This document shows, piece by piece, positions 54,154-64,000 of a DNA stretch of 64,000 bases (the first letter of the stretch is position 1; every line of letters starts with the position of its first letter). Both the position numbers and the translations under genes were made by a program. Source of the DNA: Flagellimonas abyssi (GTDB lineage: Bacteria; Bacteroidota; Bacteroidia; Flavobacteriales; Flavobacteriaceae); assembly GCF_019457905.1 (NCBI RefSeq), contig NZ_JAHZSV010000022.1:1-64000 (forward strand), written 5' to 3'. The notes beneath the pieces were generated by a model. The model worked only from the letters and a program-made list of their open reading frames with translations. It searched no databases and was not told the origin of the DNA.

Positions 54154-55191
54154 TCAAGAATTTTGTTGTTCCATACTAAGCGTGGATTGCCTTACCACAA
54201 GACTTGTTTTTATAGTCTTAGTTTCAAACTTCGCTTTATCGTCCTTTCCCTCTATCCTATCAATCAATTTATTGGCAGAGGTCTCCCCGATAAATCGCCC
54301 ATGCTGACTGATCATTGTTACTGGTGGACTGGCGTATCTTGATAGTTCTCCATTGGTAAACCCGATTACAGAGATATCCTTTGGTATCAAAAAGCCCTTG
54401 GAGCGCAAAAGGTCCATTACCTTAACGGTAGTAATCTCATCAAAGACCAAAATTCCATTTAGTGCTTTCAAGTTCAAAGAAAGTGAAAGAGTAAGTTCTA
54501 GATCATCCTCAACTCCGAGCGATACCACCATATCTGAATCAAAAGGAATGCCTTGTTCCTTCAATGCTCTTTTAAAACCTTCAATCCTTAACCGACCTAT
54601 TGAAGAATTGGGGATTGGGTTTATGATGGCCAAAGAGCGGCACCCTGTTTCCAAAAAATGTTTTGTGGCCTTGTAACCGGCCTCAATATCGTCCACGACC
54701 ACTTTGTCACACTCGATCATTTCGGTTACCCTATCAAACATGACCAATGGAATCTGCTTTTGTAACAATTCCTCAAAATGTGCAATGTGTTCGGACAATT
54801 GAGCTTCTCCTGCAACAGTAGAAATAATAACCCCGTCCACTGATCCTGAGCATAAGAAGTCCAGAATCTTAACCTCCTTTCCCAAAGATTCATTGGTACT
54901 GCAGGTAATAATACTATATCCCCTTTCATCGGCAACCTGTTCTATACCAAATAGGACCTGGACAAAAAAATAGTTCAAAATATTAGGGATCACCACGCCA
55001 ATTGTCTTGGTGTTCCTATTCAAAAGGTTGAGGGCTACACGATTGGGCTTGTAGTGGTTCTGTTTGGCAAATTTCCTGATCTTGACCTTAAGCTCCTCAC
55101 TAATTTCATGGCTATCGTTTATAGCTTTGGAAACCGTGGATACAGATACATTAAAATGGGCAGCAATGGCCTTTAGGGTCAACTTTTTCAT
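54154..55191 (-). CDS. LacI-family regulator (probable xylose repressor)
   Basis: 345 residues from ATG 55189-55191 (MKKLTLKAIAAHF...); an ATG at 55200 is possible. HTH with NVSVSTVSKAIND, hinge region, then periplasmic-binding-protein-like effector domain. Downstream of xylBA in the same direction but separated by a strong hairpin, so it has its own promoter. By context it regulates xylose use. Confidence 0.88.
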   Translation of the reverse strand: MKKLTLKAIAAHFNVSVSTVSKAINDSHEISEELKVKIRKFAKQNHYKPNRVALNLLNRNTKTIGVVIPNILNYFFVQVLFGIEQVADERGYSIITCSTNESLGKEVKILDFLCSGSVDGVIISTVAGEAQLSEHIAHFEELLQKQIPLVMFDRVTEMIECDKVVVDDIEAGYKATKHFLETGCRSLAIINPIPNSSIGRLRIEGFKRALKEQGIPFDSDMVVSLGVEDDLELTLSLSLNLKALNGILVFDEITTVKVMDLLRSKGFLIPKDISVIGFTNGELSRYASPPVTMISQHGRFIGETSANKLIDRIEGKDDKAKFETKTIKTSLVVRQSTLSMEQQNS

Positions 55192-55288
55192 GGATACCAT
55201 AAATATAGCTCTAAAAGATAGCAATTTAATATCATCGAAACCATCTTTAGGGCAGGAGCATTCCAGAAGAAATTTAGTTAACGGCAAA

Positions 55289-55324
55289 CCGCCCATTCAG
55301 AATTTTAAAAAATTCAATGGGCGG
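55289..55324 (-). terminator. xylBA terminator hairpin
   Basis: CCGCCCATT (55289-55297) pairs with AATGGGCGG (55316-55324), with further A/T pairing inside. It is 35 bp after the xylA stop; on the minus strand it is followed by TTTGCCGTT, a short T-tract. Confidence 0.6.
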
Positions 55325-55358
55325 TCAGTATAAACGTGAATTTTAATTATTTGGAGTA

Positions 55359-56684
55359 CTAAACAAATCTCCCAACAATGTTCTCGAACAACTCTTGTTT
55401 GCCACTAATCTGTTTTGGCTCACCTGTTTCGAGAGCATGCTTAAAAAGATCGGAAAATTCCAATTTTCCTGAGCTGAACTCAGCTCCTTTACCCTCTTGA
55501 AAAGATGCATACCTTTGACTTAAAAGTTCTTCGTATGAAGATTCCTCAATGATTGCATTAGCGGCCAAAAGTGCCCTGGCAAAGGTGTCCGCGCCTCCTA
55601 TGTGGGCATAGAAAATATCCTCCATATCGGTACTGTTTCTTCGTGTTTTGGCGTCAAAATTGACACCTCCGCCTTGCAATCCACCCGATTTGAGGAAGAC
55701 CAACATGGCTTCGGTTACCTCTAGCACATTATTAGGGAACTGGTCGGTGTCCCAACCATTTTGATAGTCACCCCGGTTAGCATCGATACTTCCAAGCATC
55801 CCCGCATTGGCTGCGACTTGTAGTTCGTGTTGAAAGGTGTGTTGTGCCAAGGTGGCGTGGTTCACTTCAATATTGAGCTTAAAATCATCCTCCAGTCCGT
55901 ATTCCCGTATAGAGTTGATAGAGGTAGCAGCATCAAAGTCATATTGATGTTTTGTGGGTTCCATCGGTTTTGGCTCGATAAAGAAAGTTCCTTTGAAACC
56001 TTGCTTGCGAGCATAGTCCCGAGCCATGCCCAAAAATCGGCCTATATTGTCCTGCTCCCGTTTCATATCCGTGTTCAATAGAGACATGTATCCTTCACGA
56101 CCTCCCCAAAACACATAATTTTCACCTCCAAGTGCAATAGTAGCGTCCAGAGCCATTTTCACTTGTGCACCGGCATAGGCCAGTACATCAAAATTGGGAT
56201 TGGAAGCTGCACCGTTCATGTAACGAGGGTTTGAAAAGCAATTGGCGGTGCCCCAGAGCAATTTTACACCAGAGGCAGATTGCTTTTCCTTCAAATAATC
56301 CACTATGGTAGACAATCGTTTTTCGGATTCGGCCAAAGAATCTGCCTCATCCACCAAGTCAAAATCATGGAAGCAATAATAATCGAATCCCATTTTGGTC
56401 ACAAACTCGAAAGCGGCATCGGCCTTATCCTTTGCTGCCTTAATTGGGTCTTTATCCACAGACCATGGAAACTGTTTGGTGCCAGGTCCAAAAGGGTCTC
56501 CCCCTGTTCCACATAGCGTATGCCAATAAGCCATGGCAAACTTAAAATGTTCCCTCATGGTTTTGCCCGCCACCACTTGGTCCGGATTATAAAATTTAAA
56601 TGCCAAAGGGTTGTCGGATTCCTTTCCTTCAAATTTAATATCACCTATTCCGGTGAAATATTCTTTGTTGCCTAAATGTGCCAT
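55359..56684 (-). CDS. xylA: Xylose isomerase
   Basis: 441 residues, group II (long) form. Active-site blocks [31 protein letters not shown] and [20 protein letters not shown] are all present. Converts D-xylose to D-xylulose; needs Mg/Mn. Overlaps the xylB stop by 1 bp (TAATG), so translationally coupled. Confidence 0.97.
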   Translation of the reverse strand: MAHLGNKEYFTGIGDIKFEGKESDNPLAFKFYNPDQVVAGKTMREHFKFAMAYWHTLCGTGGDPFGPGTKQFPWSVDKDPIKAAKDKADAAFEFVTKMGFDYYCFHDFDLVDEADSLAESEKRLSTIVDYLKEKQSASGVKLLWGTANCFSNPRYMNGAASNPNFDVLAYAGAQVKMALDATIALGGENYVFWGGREGYMSLLNTDMKREQDNIGRFLGMARDYARKQGFKGTFFIEPKPMEPTKHQYDFDAATSINSIREYGLEDDFKLNIEVNHATLAQHTFQHELQVAANAGMLGSIDANRGDYQNGWDTDQFPNNVLEVTEAMLVFLKSGGLQGGGVNFDAKTRRNSTDMEDIFYAHIGGADTFARALLAANAIIEESSYEELLSQRYASFQEGKGAEFSSGKLEFSDLFKHALETGEPKQISGKQELFENIVGRFV

Positions 56685-58171
56685 TATTTTTTGGTTTTTA
56701 ATATTAGTTGTAGTTCATTTTTCCAATTCTCATATGCCTTTTGATAGAGCTCCTTGTTTTCATGGGGCCTATAGGTCATCACATGGTCGTTGTCCATATA
56801 AGATGTAAACTTTTCTTGGCCATGTTCATATATGGCACATGCTCTGGCCGCACCTATGGCGCCCGTTGTATTGTATATTTCTATTTCTTCTTGAATTAGG
56901 GTAGAAATGGTACCGGCAAATATGGCAGACCTAAATAGATTATCGTTGCCTGCCCTTATAACCTTTGCCTTTGCGCCATCCGAACTCATGATTTCCATAC
57001 CGTATACAAAGGAAAATGCAATCCCCTCCAAGGCGGCCCGACAGAGATGTGCCTTTGAGTGTCTATTAAGGTCAAGGTTCACAATGCGGGTACCGATATC
57101 TTGGTTGTTCAACATACGCTCAGCTCCGTTACCAAAGGGAATTATACTGAGTCCGTCCGAACCAATTCCTATTTTCGATGCCAAATCGTTCATTTCTTCA
57201 TAGGAGGATACATCTAGGTTGTTCAGAAGCCATCTATATTGTATACCGGACCCATTGATACATAGCAGCTTTCCTATTCTAGTGTGAGTATCCTGACGAT
57301 AGTTGACATGGGCAAAGTTATTGACCCGAGAGCTTTCCTTAACCGAAAGATTGTCCGTAATGGCATATACTACTCCCGAAGTGCCGCCTGTAGCAGCCAC
57401 TTCACCCGGTTCAAAAATGTTAAGGGACAGTGCATTGTTGGGCTGGTCCCCTGAACGATACAAAATTGGTGTACCTTCCAATAGACCGCTTTGTTGTGCA
57501 CCTTCTTTGGATACCTCTCCTTGGTTCCCAAAAGTATCTACCGTATCGGGGACCATGGATTCTGGAATTCCATAATGTTTTAGGACCTCTTTGGAAACCT
57601 GGTTCTCCACGAAATCCCAAAAAACACCTTCTGATAAACCTGATATGGTTGAAGCTATTTTACCAGTCAGTCTGTACCCTATATAATCGCCGGGCAGCAT
57701 AAATTTATAGACTTTATCAAACACTTCGGGCTCATTTTCGCGGACCCAGGCTAATTTGGATGCTGTAAAATTTCCAGGGGCGTTCAATAATCTGGTATCA
57801 CACTTTTCCTCGCCCATTTCCTTGTAGGCACGGTTGCCAATTTCCACGGCACGACTATCACACCAAATAATGGAGTTTCTTAGTGGTATGCCGTCGGTAT
57901 CCACAATAACAAGTCCATGCATTTGATATGCAATTCCCAACCCTGAAATATTGGCCGGCGATATCTTATGATCCTTTAAAATTCTTTTAATCCCCTTGCA
58001 TACCAATTCCCACCAAAGTTCGGGGCTTTGTTCCGCCCAACCTGGTTTTGTGGCCATCATGGACATTTCTTCTTCCGGCTCCTGTACGACCGTTACTTTT
58101 TTACCTGTGGACGCTTCGACCAGTGCAATCTTTATTGAAGAACTGCCCAAATCAATACCTATATAATACAT
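56684..58171 (-). CDS. xylB: Xylulokinase
   Basis: 495 residues from ATG 58169-58171 ([17 protein letters not shown]). FGGY kinase fold: phosphate loop GIDLGSSS, sugar-binding W-A-E-Q-S-P (PGWAEQSPE), C-terminal ATP-site segments ([23 protein letters not shown]). Phosphorylates D-xylulose. First gene of the xylBA operon. The start at 58222 is rejected. Confidence 0.95.
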   Translation of the reverse strand: MYYIGIDLGSSSIKIALVEASTGKKVTVVQEPEEEMSMMATKPGWAEQSPELWWELVCKGIKRILKDHKISPANISGLGIAYQMHGLVIVDTDGIPLRNSIIWCDSRAVEIGNRAYKEMGEEKCDTRLLNAPGNFTASKLAWVRENEPEVFDKVYKFMLPGDYIGYRLTGKIASTISGLSEGVFWDFVENQVSKEVLKHYGIPESMVPDTVDTFGNQGEVSKEGAQQSGLLEGTPILYRSGDQPNNALSLNIFEPGEVAATGGTSGVVYAITDNLSVKESSRVNNFAHVNYRQDTHTRIGKLLCINGSGIQYRWLLNNLDVSSYEEMNDLASKIGIGSDGLSIIPFGNGAERMLNNQDIGTRIVNLDLNRHSKAHLCRAALEGIAFSFVYGMEIMSSDGAKAKVIRAGNDNLFRSAIFAGTISTLIQEEIEIYNTTGAIGAARACAIYEHGQEKFTSYMDNDHVMTYRPHENKELYQKAYENWKNELQLILKTKK

Positions 58172-58482
58172 GAAAGTTAATTGTTGAACTATATGGTTAA
58201 ATATAAAAAATGCCCAGTTCAAAAGTGTTCTTTAAGTTAAAACAATCCAAAGCAAGATTGTTTAGGCTCGAATTGAACTGTTCAAAAGAAATCAATTAAC
58301 TCACTGTTTTACAGCAATTTATGACAACACCAATTAATCATCAGCGTTTCGAAATGGTTTTCGTAGATAATTTTAGAAATGGATGATAAATAACTTTTTG
58401 GAAAAATCCGTTTGATGAATTACTCAATCATTCAAGTGTAAAGAATATTGATATCCCAGTTTAACCTACAGCCTTATTGTCG
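58172..58482. other. Intergenic upstream of xylB
   Basis: Contains an inverted repeat AACAATC-N8-GATTGTT (58241-58262) and a wider pair CAGTTC (58215-58220)/GAACTG (58275-58280), candidate operators for the LacI regulator or others. No clear TAnnTTTG was found. The rest (58300-58480) shows nothing. Confidence 0.5.
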
Positions 58483-59511
58483 TTATCTAAATTCCAGATA
58501 ATATTCAAAAAAGGGCAACACCTGTTGTGGAATACGCCCATCTTTCGTGTATATATTGTTGACATGGGTTCCGATATATTCTTCTGCAAAATGATCAATG
58601 CCCAGATTCTCCAATTTAATACTGAACATTTTGCATTGTTGCGTGAAGCGTTCTCCTGCATTTCGACCCCAATCCATTTTGATGGCCTTTAAACTTTTCA
58701 AGTTGTCTATGTAATTCTCAAGGTTGTAGAACGGCATATTATCGTGCCATTTTTTGAGTATTTCTTGGTGTATGACCAATTCCCCATCTTCGTATCCAAA
58801 TGGAAAATCGCAATAAAAAGGCGGATTGTTGGGATTCGGCGACCATGAGCGTGCAAATGCCACCATTACTTTTCCAAAGTAGGTTTTTTCCAATGCTTCA
58901 TAGGTGGATATTTCAGATAGTTCCTTAAAGGTGTCGCTATTGGGGCCATATTCCCTAACTATGGCCAGAGCTCCTGGACTGATGGCGTACACTGTATTGA
59001 ATACATCGGGGTGTTTCATGGCAATATTCAAGGCTCCATAACCGCCCATACTATGCCCGGTTATCCCACGACTTTCCTTTTTGGGGATGGTACGATAATT
59101 CTTGTCCATATAGGCAACCAAATCCTCTACCGTAAAATCTTCCCAGTTTCCAAAAATTCCAGAATTGGAATAGAAACTTCCCTCGTAAGTTGTTTTTTGG
59201 TCGGGTATCACTAGAATAAAGGGTCGAATACGTTTAGTGGCTATGGCAAAATCCAAAATTTCCTTCATAGGTTCCAATAGGGTATGGTCCCCATAAAATC
59301 CATGTAAAAAATAGATGACCGGATATTTTTTGGTTTCGGTTCCATAGTTAGGTGGAAGATATACCCCTACTTTCCGGGTAGGGTTCTCTCCAAAATCATT
59401 CACCAAATGCTCCGAATAAATGGAATCAATGACAATACTCCCCGTTTCAGATTGCGCATGTATTATCTGAAAGGCGAAAATCAACAATGTGAAGTGTAAA
59501 AACGTTTTCAT
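58483..59511 (-). CDS. Secreted esterase D-like alpha/beta-hydrolase
   Basis: 342 residues (ATG 59509-59511; ATG 59514 also possible) with a signal peptide ending IIHAQ. Nucleophile elbow GHSMGGYGA, oxyanion-type YFLHGFYGDH, then a C-terminal IDHFAEEYIGTH with the likely catalytic His. Similar to esterase/feruloyl-esterase-like proteins. Last gene of the five-gene leftward operon; 7-10 bp after the small AtuA-like gene. Confidence 0.8.
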   Translation of the reverse strand: MKTFLHFTLLIFAFQIIHAQSETGSIVIDSIYSEHLVNDFGENPTRKVGVYLPPNYGTETKKYPVIYFLHGFYGDHTLLEPMKEILDFAIATKRIRPFILVIPDQKTTYEGSFYSNSGIFGNWEDFTVEDLVAYMDKNYRTIPKKESRGITGHSMGGYGALNIAMKHPDVFNTVYAISPGALAIVREYGPNSDTFKELSEISTYEALEKTYFGKVMVAFARSWSPNPNNPPFYCDFPFGYEDGELVIHQEILKKWHDNMPFYNLENYIDNLKSLKAIKMDWGRNAGERFTQQCKMFSIKLENLGIDHFAEEYIGTHVNNIYTKDGRIPQQVLPFFEYYLEFR

Positions 59512-59521
59512 CAATTTGTTT

Positions 59522-59833
59522 TTAATCGTTAGTATTTATGGGCATTTCCAACAGAATAGAGGACAATGTCTTGCCGTGTTTATCCAATCGCAACGAACGG
59601 GTGACCCCTCCCCTAAGAGCTTTGTGCATTACAAAATTGATTGCTCCCAATGTTGCAACCTCATACCGTATTATTTCCCCTTGAATAGTTTCACCCAAAA
59701 AAAGCTTGACTTTTTCGGCGGTCACTTTTTTTTGAATTATGGGATAATCCTTCTCATCAAAGGCAATCACAGAAATATTTACCATGTCCCCTTTGTCTCC
59801 TGTTCGCGAATGTGCTATCTCTTTAAGTTTCAT
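59522..59833 (-). CDS. AtuA-related small protein
   Basis: 103 residues. Begins MKLKEIAHSRTGDKGDMVNIS, the typical AtuA-like C-terminal domain signature (SRTGDKGD). Usually the separate partner or fused domain of AtuA. 2 bp before the AtuA-family gene's stop side; co-translated. Confidence 0.82.
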   Translation of the reverse strand: MKLKEIAHSRTGDKGDMVNISVIAFDEKDYPIIQKKVTAEKVKLFLGETIQGEIIRYEVATLGAINFVMHKALRGGVTRSLRLDKHGKTLSSILLEMPINTND

Positions 59834-59835
59834 AA

Positions 59836-61179
59836 TTAACTTTCAAAATATTCAACCTGCGGCACCACCTTTTTTTTGTCAATCAAAATGGATTGAATGG
59901 CTATGACCTCCGTAACTAACTTGGAAATACCGCCACCGGCTGCCGGACCATTGGTATATAGGGTTTCCACTTCATTCACCAATTTTACGGCTGCTTCCTT
60001 GGTTTTGGTTTTGGCCGCTACACGCAACCGTACTTCTTGAGGGTTGATGTCTGAATTATACTCTTTAAAAAGGCTATTGATTCCGATAAGGTCAAAAAGA
60101 ATATCTTCTACTACGAGATTCCTGGCTTCAAGTCGTTCCTTGACAATTTCAATGGCCAATTGGCCCCTTTCCAATGCATAGCTCCCGCCATAACTTATTT
60201 GCGCTTCAGCCATGTAACCATCATGATACCCCACCGAAACTTTCAACTTTCCAGTCAATGTCTTTCCCGAAGCACCATAAACTTCAACTTTGTCCTTTTC
60301 TATCTCCTTTAACGTTATATTGGAAAAGTCCGCAACCACATCAGGTGTCAAATATGCGGAAGGATCATGTACCTCGTACAACAATTGTTCTTTACATGTT
60401 GCAGGTGTCACCATACCACCCGAATCCTTTAATTTGGTAATATGGAATGAGCCATCATTCTTTATTTCTGCAATGGGATACCCCAGATTGCCCAAGTTCT
60501 GAACTTGTTTTTTTACTCCATCGGCAAAATAGCCCCCACATACTTGGCCCGCACATTCCATTAAATGCCCTAAGACCGTTCCTTTTCCCAAGAGTGGATA
60601 GTCATTCATCGACCAATCGAATTCATGGATAAGTGGAGCCAAGAACAGGGAAGGGTCGGCCACTCTTCCTGTCAATATGATATCAGCCCCTTCTTCCAAT
60701 GCTATTAAAATTCCCTCAACGCCCATATAAGCATTTGCGGAAATGATTTTATTCCCTAAAACCGATAGGGGTTCGCCGCTTTCCAAAAAGGTCTGTGTGC
60801 TGAAATCCAACATGGGCATAACATCATCCCCGAACACGGCGGCTATTTTTAAGTTGGTTAGACCAAGTTCTTGGGCAATCGTTGCGGTCTTCTTTGCTGC
60901 TGCCAATGGATTGGCCGCTCCCATATTGCTGATAAGTTTAACCTTTTTTGAAACACAATGCGTCAAGCAGGCCTTCATCCGCTCTTCCAATAAAGGGTCA
61001 TATCCCAGCTCAGGATCCTGCATTTTCTGCAATTGTGCCAAGGCAATGGTCCGCTCTGCAAGACATTCGAATATGATATAATCCAAATTGCCCTCTTTTA
61101 TCAGGTCCACAGCGGGTTCTATCCGGTCACCCGAATACCCTGCTCCCGAGCCAATGCGAATAATTTTTTCTGGTATCAT
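59836..61179 (-). CDS. AtuA-family (DUF1446) protein
   Basis: 447 residues. Begins MIPEKIIRIGSGAGYSGDRIEPA, the DUF1446 hallmark; TGRVADPSLFLAPL is also typical. Characterised relatives act in acyclic terpene and other acid catabolism, enzymatic step uncertain. Paired with the small AtuA-like protein and next to a CitMHS transporter. Confidence 0.85.
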   Translation of the reverse strand: MIPEKIIRIGSGAGYSGDRIEPAVDLIKEGNLDYIIFECLAERTIALAQLQKMQDPELGYDPLLEERMKACLTHCVSKKVKLISNMGAANPLAAAKKTATIAQELGLTNLKIAAVFGDDVMPMLDFSTQTFLESGEPLSVLGNKIISANAYMGVEGILIALEEGADIILTGRVADPSLFLAPLIHEFDWSMNDYPLLGKGTVLGHLMECAGQVCGGYFADGVKKQVQNLGNLGYPIAEIKNDGSFHITKLKDSGGMVTPATCKEQLLYEVHDPSAYLTPDVVADFSNITLKEIEKDKVEVYGASGKTLTGKLKVSVGYHDGYMAEAQISYGGSYALERGQLAIEIVKERLEARNLVVEDILFDLIGINSLFKEYNSDINPQEVRLRVAAKTKTKEAAVKLVNEVETLYTNGPAAGGGISKLVTEVIAIQSILIDKKKVVPQVEYFES

Positions 61180-61182
61180 GCT

Positions 61183-62487
61183 TTATATGGGAATAGTTCC
61201 TATTAATATAGATACAATGGTCATAACAATGGTCGCACCGAATGCATATTTAAAAGTAAACCGCTGATGTTCCGCTAAATCCACTTTTGCCAAACCGATG
61301 AGCAAGAATGTCGTTGCTGTCAATGGGCTCAATGGAAACCCAGTGGTCATTTGCCCCAATATGGCGGCCTGACCCACACTAATGGGTTCTACATTAAATT
61401 GACCTGCTACTTCAGATATCACGGGCAAAAATCCAAAATAGAAGGAATCTGGGTCAAAAACAAAGCTCAAGGGCATGCTAGTGACTGCCATGATGAGCGG
61501 AATTTGTTCCCCTGCACCATCAGGAATTACATCAGCCATTGCACTTGCCATTTCAGCAATCATACCGGATTCTGTCATGATGCCGGTAAAGACACCCGCT
61601 GCCAGTAGGATACTTGCCATCAAAAGGGATGCTTTTGCGTGGGAATCTATCCGGGAAGCTTGATCTTTAAGGTTTGGATAGTTTACCATTAGGGCAATTA
61701 TGGTACCTAGCATAAATAGCAGTGCAGGTGCGACAATACCCATGATCAGCAATACAATCACTGCAATGGTCAACAAGATATTGAACCAGAACAATTGAGG
61801 CCTTCTCATCCTTTTTTCTTCTTCTGAAACTTTTTTCTGATACCCGTCAACTTTATCATCATCCATGGAACCCAGTTGAAGCCTTTTAGCCTCTTTTGAG
61901 CCTAAATACCATGCAATGACCAAAACAAACAATATTCCGAACAATTGGGGTATCATTACAGGAGTGTACAATTCCGTTATCTCGACCTGTAGTGCCGTAG
62001 CTGCCCGAATGGTAGGTCCGCCCCAAGGGACGAGGTTCATTGTTCCTGCACCAAGGGCAACAACACAGGCCAATACCCTTTTGTCCATTTTGAGCTCCTC
62101 AAAAAGAGGCAACATAGCGGGAACGGCAATGAGAAAAGTAACCGCTCCAGAACCGTCCAAGTGAACAATCATTGAAAGAATGGCCGTACCTATGGTAATT
62201 TTTACTGGATTGCGCCCCACCAATCTAAGGATGGTATTGATAATCGGGTCGAACATCCCAGCATCGGTCAAAACACCAAAAAACAATATGGCGAAGACGA
62301 ACATGGCGACCACCGGTGCAATATTCTTGATGCCTTGTATGGCAAAATCTGCGGTATCCAGACCAAAGCCAGCAATCAACGAACCTATAATAGGGACCAG
62401 AATCAAAGCGGAAAGGGCACTTACCTTTTTAGAAAGGATAAGTGCCAGCAATACCACAGTAATCGCTATTCCAGTAAAGAGAATCAA
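61183..62487 (-). CDS. CitMHS-family citrate/organic acid transporter
   Basis: 434 residues, about 11-12 hydrophobic segments. CitMHS family (metal-citrate:H+ symport) signatures include GLDTADFAIQGIKNIAPVVA and VPWGGPTIRAATAL. Would import a carboxylate, possibly one that is released by the flanking esterases. 4-bp overlap with the carboxylesterase stop. Confidence 0.88.
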   Translation of the reverse strand: MILFTGIAITVVLLALILSKKVSALSALILVPIIGSLIAGFGLDTADFAIQGIKNIAPVVAMFVFAILFFGVLTDAGMFDPIINTILRLVGRNPVKITIGTAILSMIVHLDGSGAVTFLIAVPAMLPLFEELKMDKRVLACVVALGAGTMNLVPWGGPTIRAATALQVEITELYTPVMIPQLFGILFVLVIAWYLGSKEAKRLQLGSMDDDKVDGYQKKVSEEEKRMRRPQLFWFNILLTIAVIVLLIMGIVAPALLFMLGTIIALMVNYPNLKDQASRIDSHAKASLLMASILLAAGVFTGIMTESGMIAEMASAMADVIPDGAGEQIPLIMAVTSMPLSFVFDPDSFYFGFLPVISEVAGQFNVEPISVGQAAILGQMTTGFPLSPLTATTFLLIGLAKVDLAEHQRFTFKYAFGATIVMTIVSILIGTIPI

Positions 62488-64000
62488 TTTTTATAAACTT
62501 GGTCTAAAAAGTTATAGCGAGCATCGTTCGATGCTTTGATCAATTCGCTTTTGGTATCAATGACCATTACAGGAGGATTACCATCATTTGCTTTGGCGGC
62601 ATCCCAAGTAGGAAGCTCCCCATCATTAGGGTCACCTGTTTTAATAAAGTTCGCAAAGAACTCCTGCATGGTGTCGGATGCTTTATAATCATCGGCGGTC
62701 CAGGCATAATCATCCACAAGATGTAAATTGCCCATAGCATATTCGATTTCTGCGGCATGTGGCGCCCCGATTGCCTTGGGCATTTGAGGTGCTCCGGAAT
62801 CCCTTTCTACGGTTCCGCCCGCCAATCCCGAAACTTTATTTTGATCACGTAAGGGTGGACGTATCTTGCTGTATAGATATCGATAAACCGGTTGGTCTGA
62901 GTTTTTACGGTGCAAATCGAACCATTTCCAAGTACTGTAAACTATAAAGTTATCGGATGCGAGATTGGTCGCTGCCCATTCTACTTCCGTGGATGTGCCA
63001 TGAGGATAGAGTTCCAAAACCTCCTCATATTTCTTGGGATAGTTTTGCTTTACCTTTTCAACAAAAGCCTCTTTTGTGATTGGGCCCTGTGTAAATGCCA
63101 TACCCGGTATTTCCGCAGAATTCCATCCAACCAATAACGGTACTTGGGCCTGTTGTTTCGAAGCAAAAATTTCAGGCAGCGTTTTGGGTAGAAGATAGCC
63201 ATCAATTACCATGGGAAAACCAAACCTTTTGGAGTCGTTATACTTTTCATAGATTTCTCTTGTGCTCAGTTTCCTTAGCTCGGCTATATTTTCCACACCT
63301 GTGCTTTCAAGAAACTGTGTTCCTTGTTTCTCTGCCTCTTCCAAGGAAACAGGAGCCATTGTAGGTGAAATTGCCGCTCCACTTTCCCCTATTGCCCCTG
63401 CAATAAGGCTTTTTGACAAGGGGGAGGCCATCTGTACACTCACGCCTATGGAACCTGCAGACTCTCCTGCAATGGTCACTTTCTCGGGATTACCACCAAA
63501 TGCTGTAATATTCTCCTGCACCCACTTGAGGGCCATGTTCTGATCCAATTGACCGTAATTACCAGATGCTTTATACGGGGCCTCTGCGGTCAGTTCAGGG
63601 TGTGCTAAATTCCCGAAAATATTCAGGCGATAATTGGTTGTCACGACCACAATGCCCTTTTTGGCCATGCTCTCACCATCATATCTATACTCGGATGCAT
63701 CTCCAGCAACGTTTCCTCCTCCATAGAAATAGACCAAAACAGGAAGGTCTTTTTCGCTGTGTTTAGCAGGTGTCCATACATTTAAGTATAGACAGTCCTC
63801 ACTCAAACCTTTTGAGCGGGATTTCATATCCCCGAATACCATAGCCTGTATAGGTCGAGGACCGAATGCTTTTGTTTCCTTAACACCTTCCCATGCATCC
63901 AAAGGTTGGGGAGCTTTCCAGCGAAGTTCCCCTACAGGTGGTTTTGCAAAGGGAATCCCAAAGTACTTTTGGATGCCCGAATGTGTGTCATAAAGTCCTT
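62484..64000 (-). CDS. Type B carboxylesterase (N-terminus beyond window)
   Basis: At least 505 residues; the reading frame continues past 64000 with GIPFAKPPVGELRW at about 63903-63980, so the start lies outside. Catalytic elbow GESAGS and typical GNYGQLDQNMALKWVQENI are present; the C-terminal YAMGNLHLVDDYAWTADD holds the family's late region. Secretion signal not visible. Heads the operon in view: carboxylesterase, CitMHS, AtuA, AtuA-like, esterase. Confidence 0.9.
   Translation of the reverse strand, partial: GLYDTHSGIQKYFGIPFAKPPVGELRWKAPQPLDAWEGVKETKAFGPRPIQAMVFGDMKSRSKGLSEDCLYLNVWTPAKHSEKDLPVLVYFYGGGNVAGDASEYRYDGESMAKKGIVVVTTNYRLNIFGNLAHPELTAEAPYKASGNYGQLDQNMALKWVQENITAFGGNPEKVTIAGESAGSIGVSVQMASPLSKSLIAGAIGESGAAISPTMAPVSLEEAEKQGTQFLESTGVENIAELRKLSTREIYEKYNDSKRFGFPMVIDGYLLPKTLPEIFASKQQAQVPLLVGWNSAEIPGMAFTQGPITKEAFVEKVKQNYPKKYEEVLELYPHGTSTEVEWAATNLASDNFIVYSTWKWFDLHRKNSDQPVYRYLYSKIRPPLRDQNKVSGLAGGTVERDSGAPQMPKAIGAPHAAEIEYAMGNLHLVDDYAWTADDYKASDTMQEFFANFIKTGDPNDGELPTWDAAKANDGNPPVMVIDTKSELIKASNDARYNFLDQVYKN

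Noticed and set aside
1..64000. tRNA, rRNA, CRISPR, prophage, intact insertion sequence
   Set aside because: Looked for in the gene-free stretches and along the window; none was recognised by eye.

Overview
The window reads as a chromosomal segment of a marine-type Flavobacteriaceae bacterium (Bacteroidota). Evidence: a SusC/SusD polysaccharide-utilisation locus (PUL), many lipoproteins and OM barrels, Bacteroidota-style promoters (TTG ... TAnnTTTG), few Shine-Dalgarno sites and moderate GC. Genus is not determinable; a Muricauda/Maribacter-like relative is a guess. No tRNA, rRNA, CRISPR array, prophage or intact IS element was found.

Layout. 1-434: gene-free, hairpin-rich DNA. 435-6.6 kb: leftward six-gene polyamine-linked operon (arginine decarboxylase, agmatinase-family enzyme, deoxyhypusine-synthase-like protein, acidic-tailed small protein, DUF155 membrane protein, RimB-RimK-like fusion) behind a clear promoter and a ~280-nt leader with a 53-codon ORF and a possible pseudoknot. 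6.7-9.5 kb: two-subunit molybdenum hydroxylase. 9.6-13.4 kb: a secreted EEP-family phosphodiesterase, then a rightward OM protein/vanadium-haloperoxidase-like pair. 13.4-30.4 kb: a leftward PUL (SusC, SusD, double-LamG protein, two GH144-like enzymes, esterase, GH3, sulfatase) with its regulator; the best substrate guess is beta-1,2-glucan. 30.5-33.0 kb: AlkB, a WYL regulator, and a divergent DinB plus small protein. 33.1-38.5 kb: BNR-repeat protein, lipocalin-like lipoprotein, and a TPP-riboswitch operon with a PnuC-family (thiamine-type) transporter and an acyl-CoA-dehydrogenase-like flavoprotein. 38.6-42.1 kb: MbnP/MbnH-like pair with an OM protein and a Cys-containing small protein, probably copper-related. 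42.1-45.4 kb: PAS protein and metE under a cobalamin riboswitch. 45.4-47.6 kb: leftward cluster of VOC, SRPBCC and DinB proteins plus a paralogue of the small protein. 47.8-53.9 kb (rightward): GlxA-type regulator, TPR-LuxR regulator, sterol-desaturase-family protein, GIN-domain lipoprotein, amidohydrolase. 54.1-58.2 kb: xylBA and a LacI regulator. 58.5-64 kb: operon of two esterases, AtuA-type proteins and a CitMHS transporter, truncated by the window edge.

Most notable: (i) 11-bp tandem repeats with a shared CTAC core beside two operons, matching two regulators that share the same output domain; (ii) the speA leader; (iii) the DHS-like operon, in which two residues aligned by eye with the spermidine site differ; (iv) the GH144-type PUL with sulfatase and esterase; (v) the MbnP/MbnH-like operon; (vi) two small paralogous proteins sharing a 12-residue core, each near a DinB gene.
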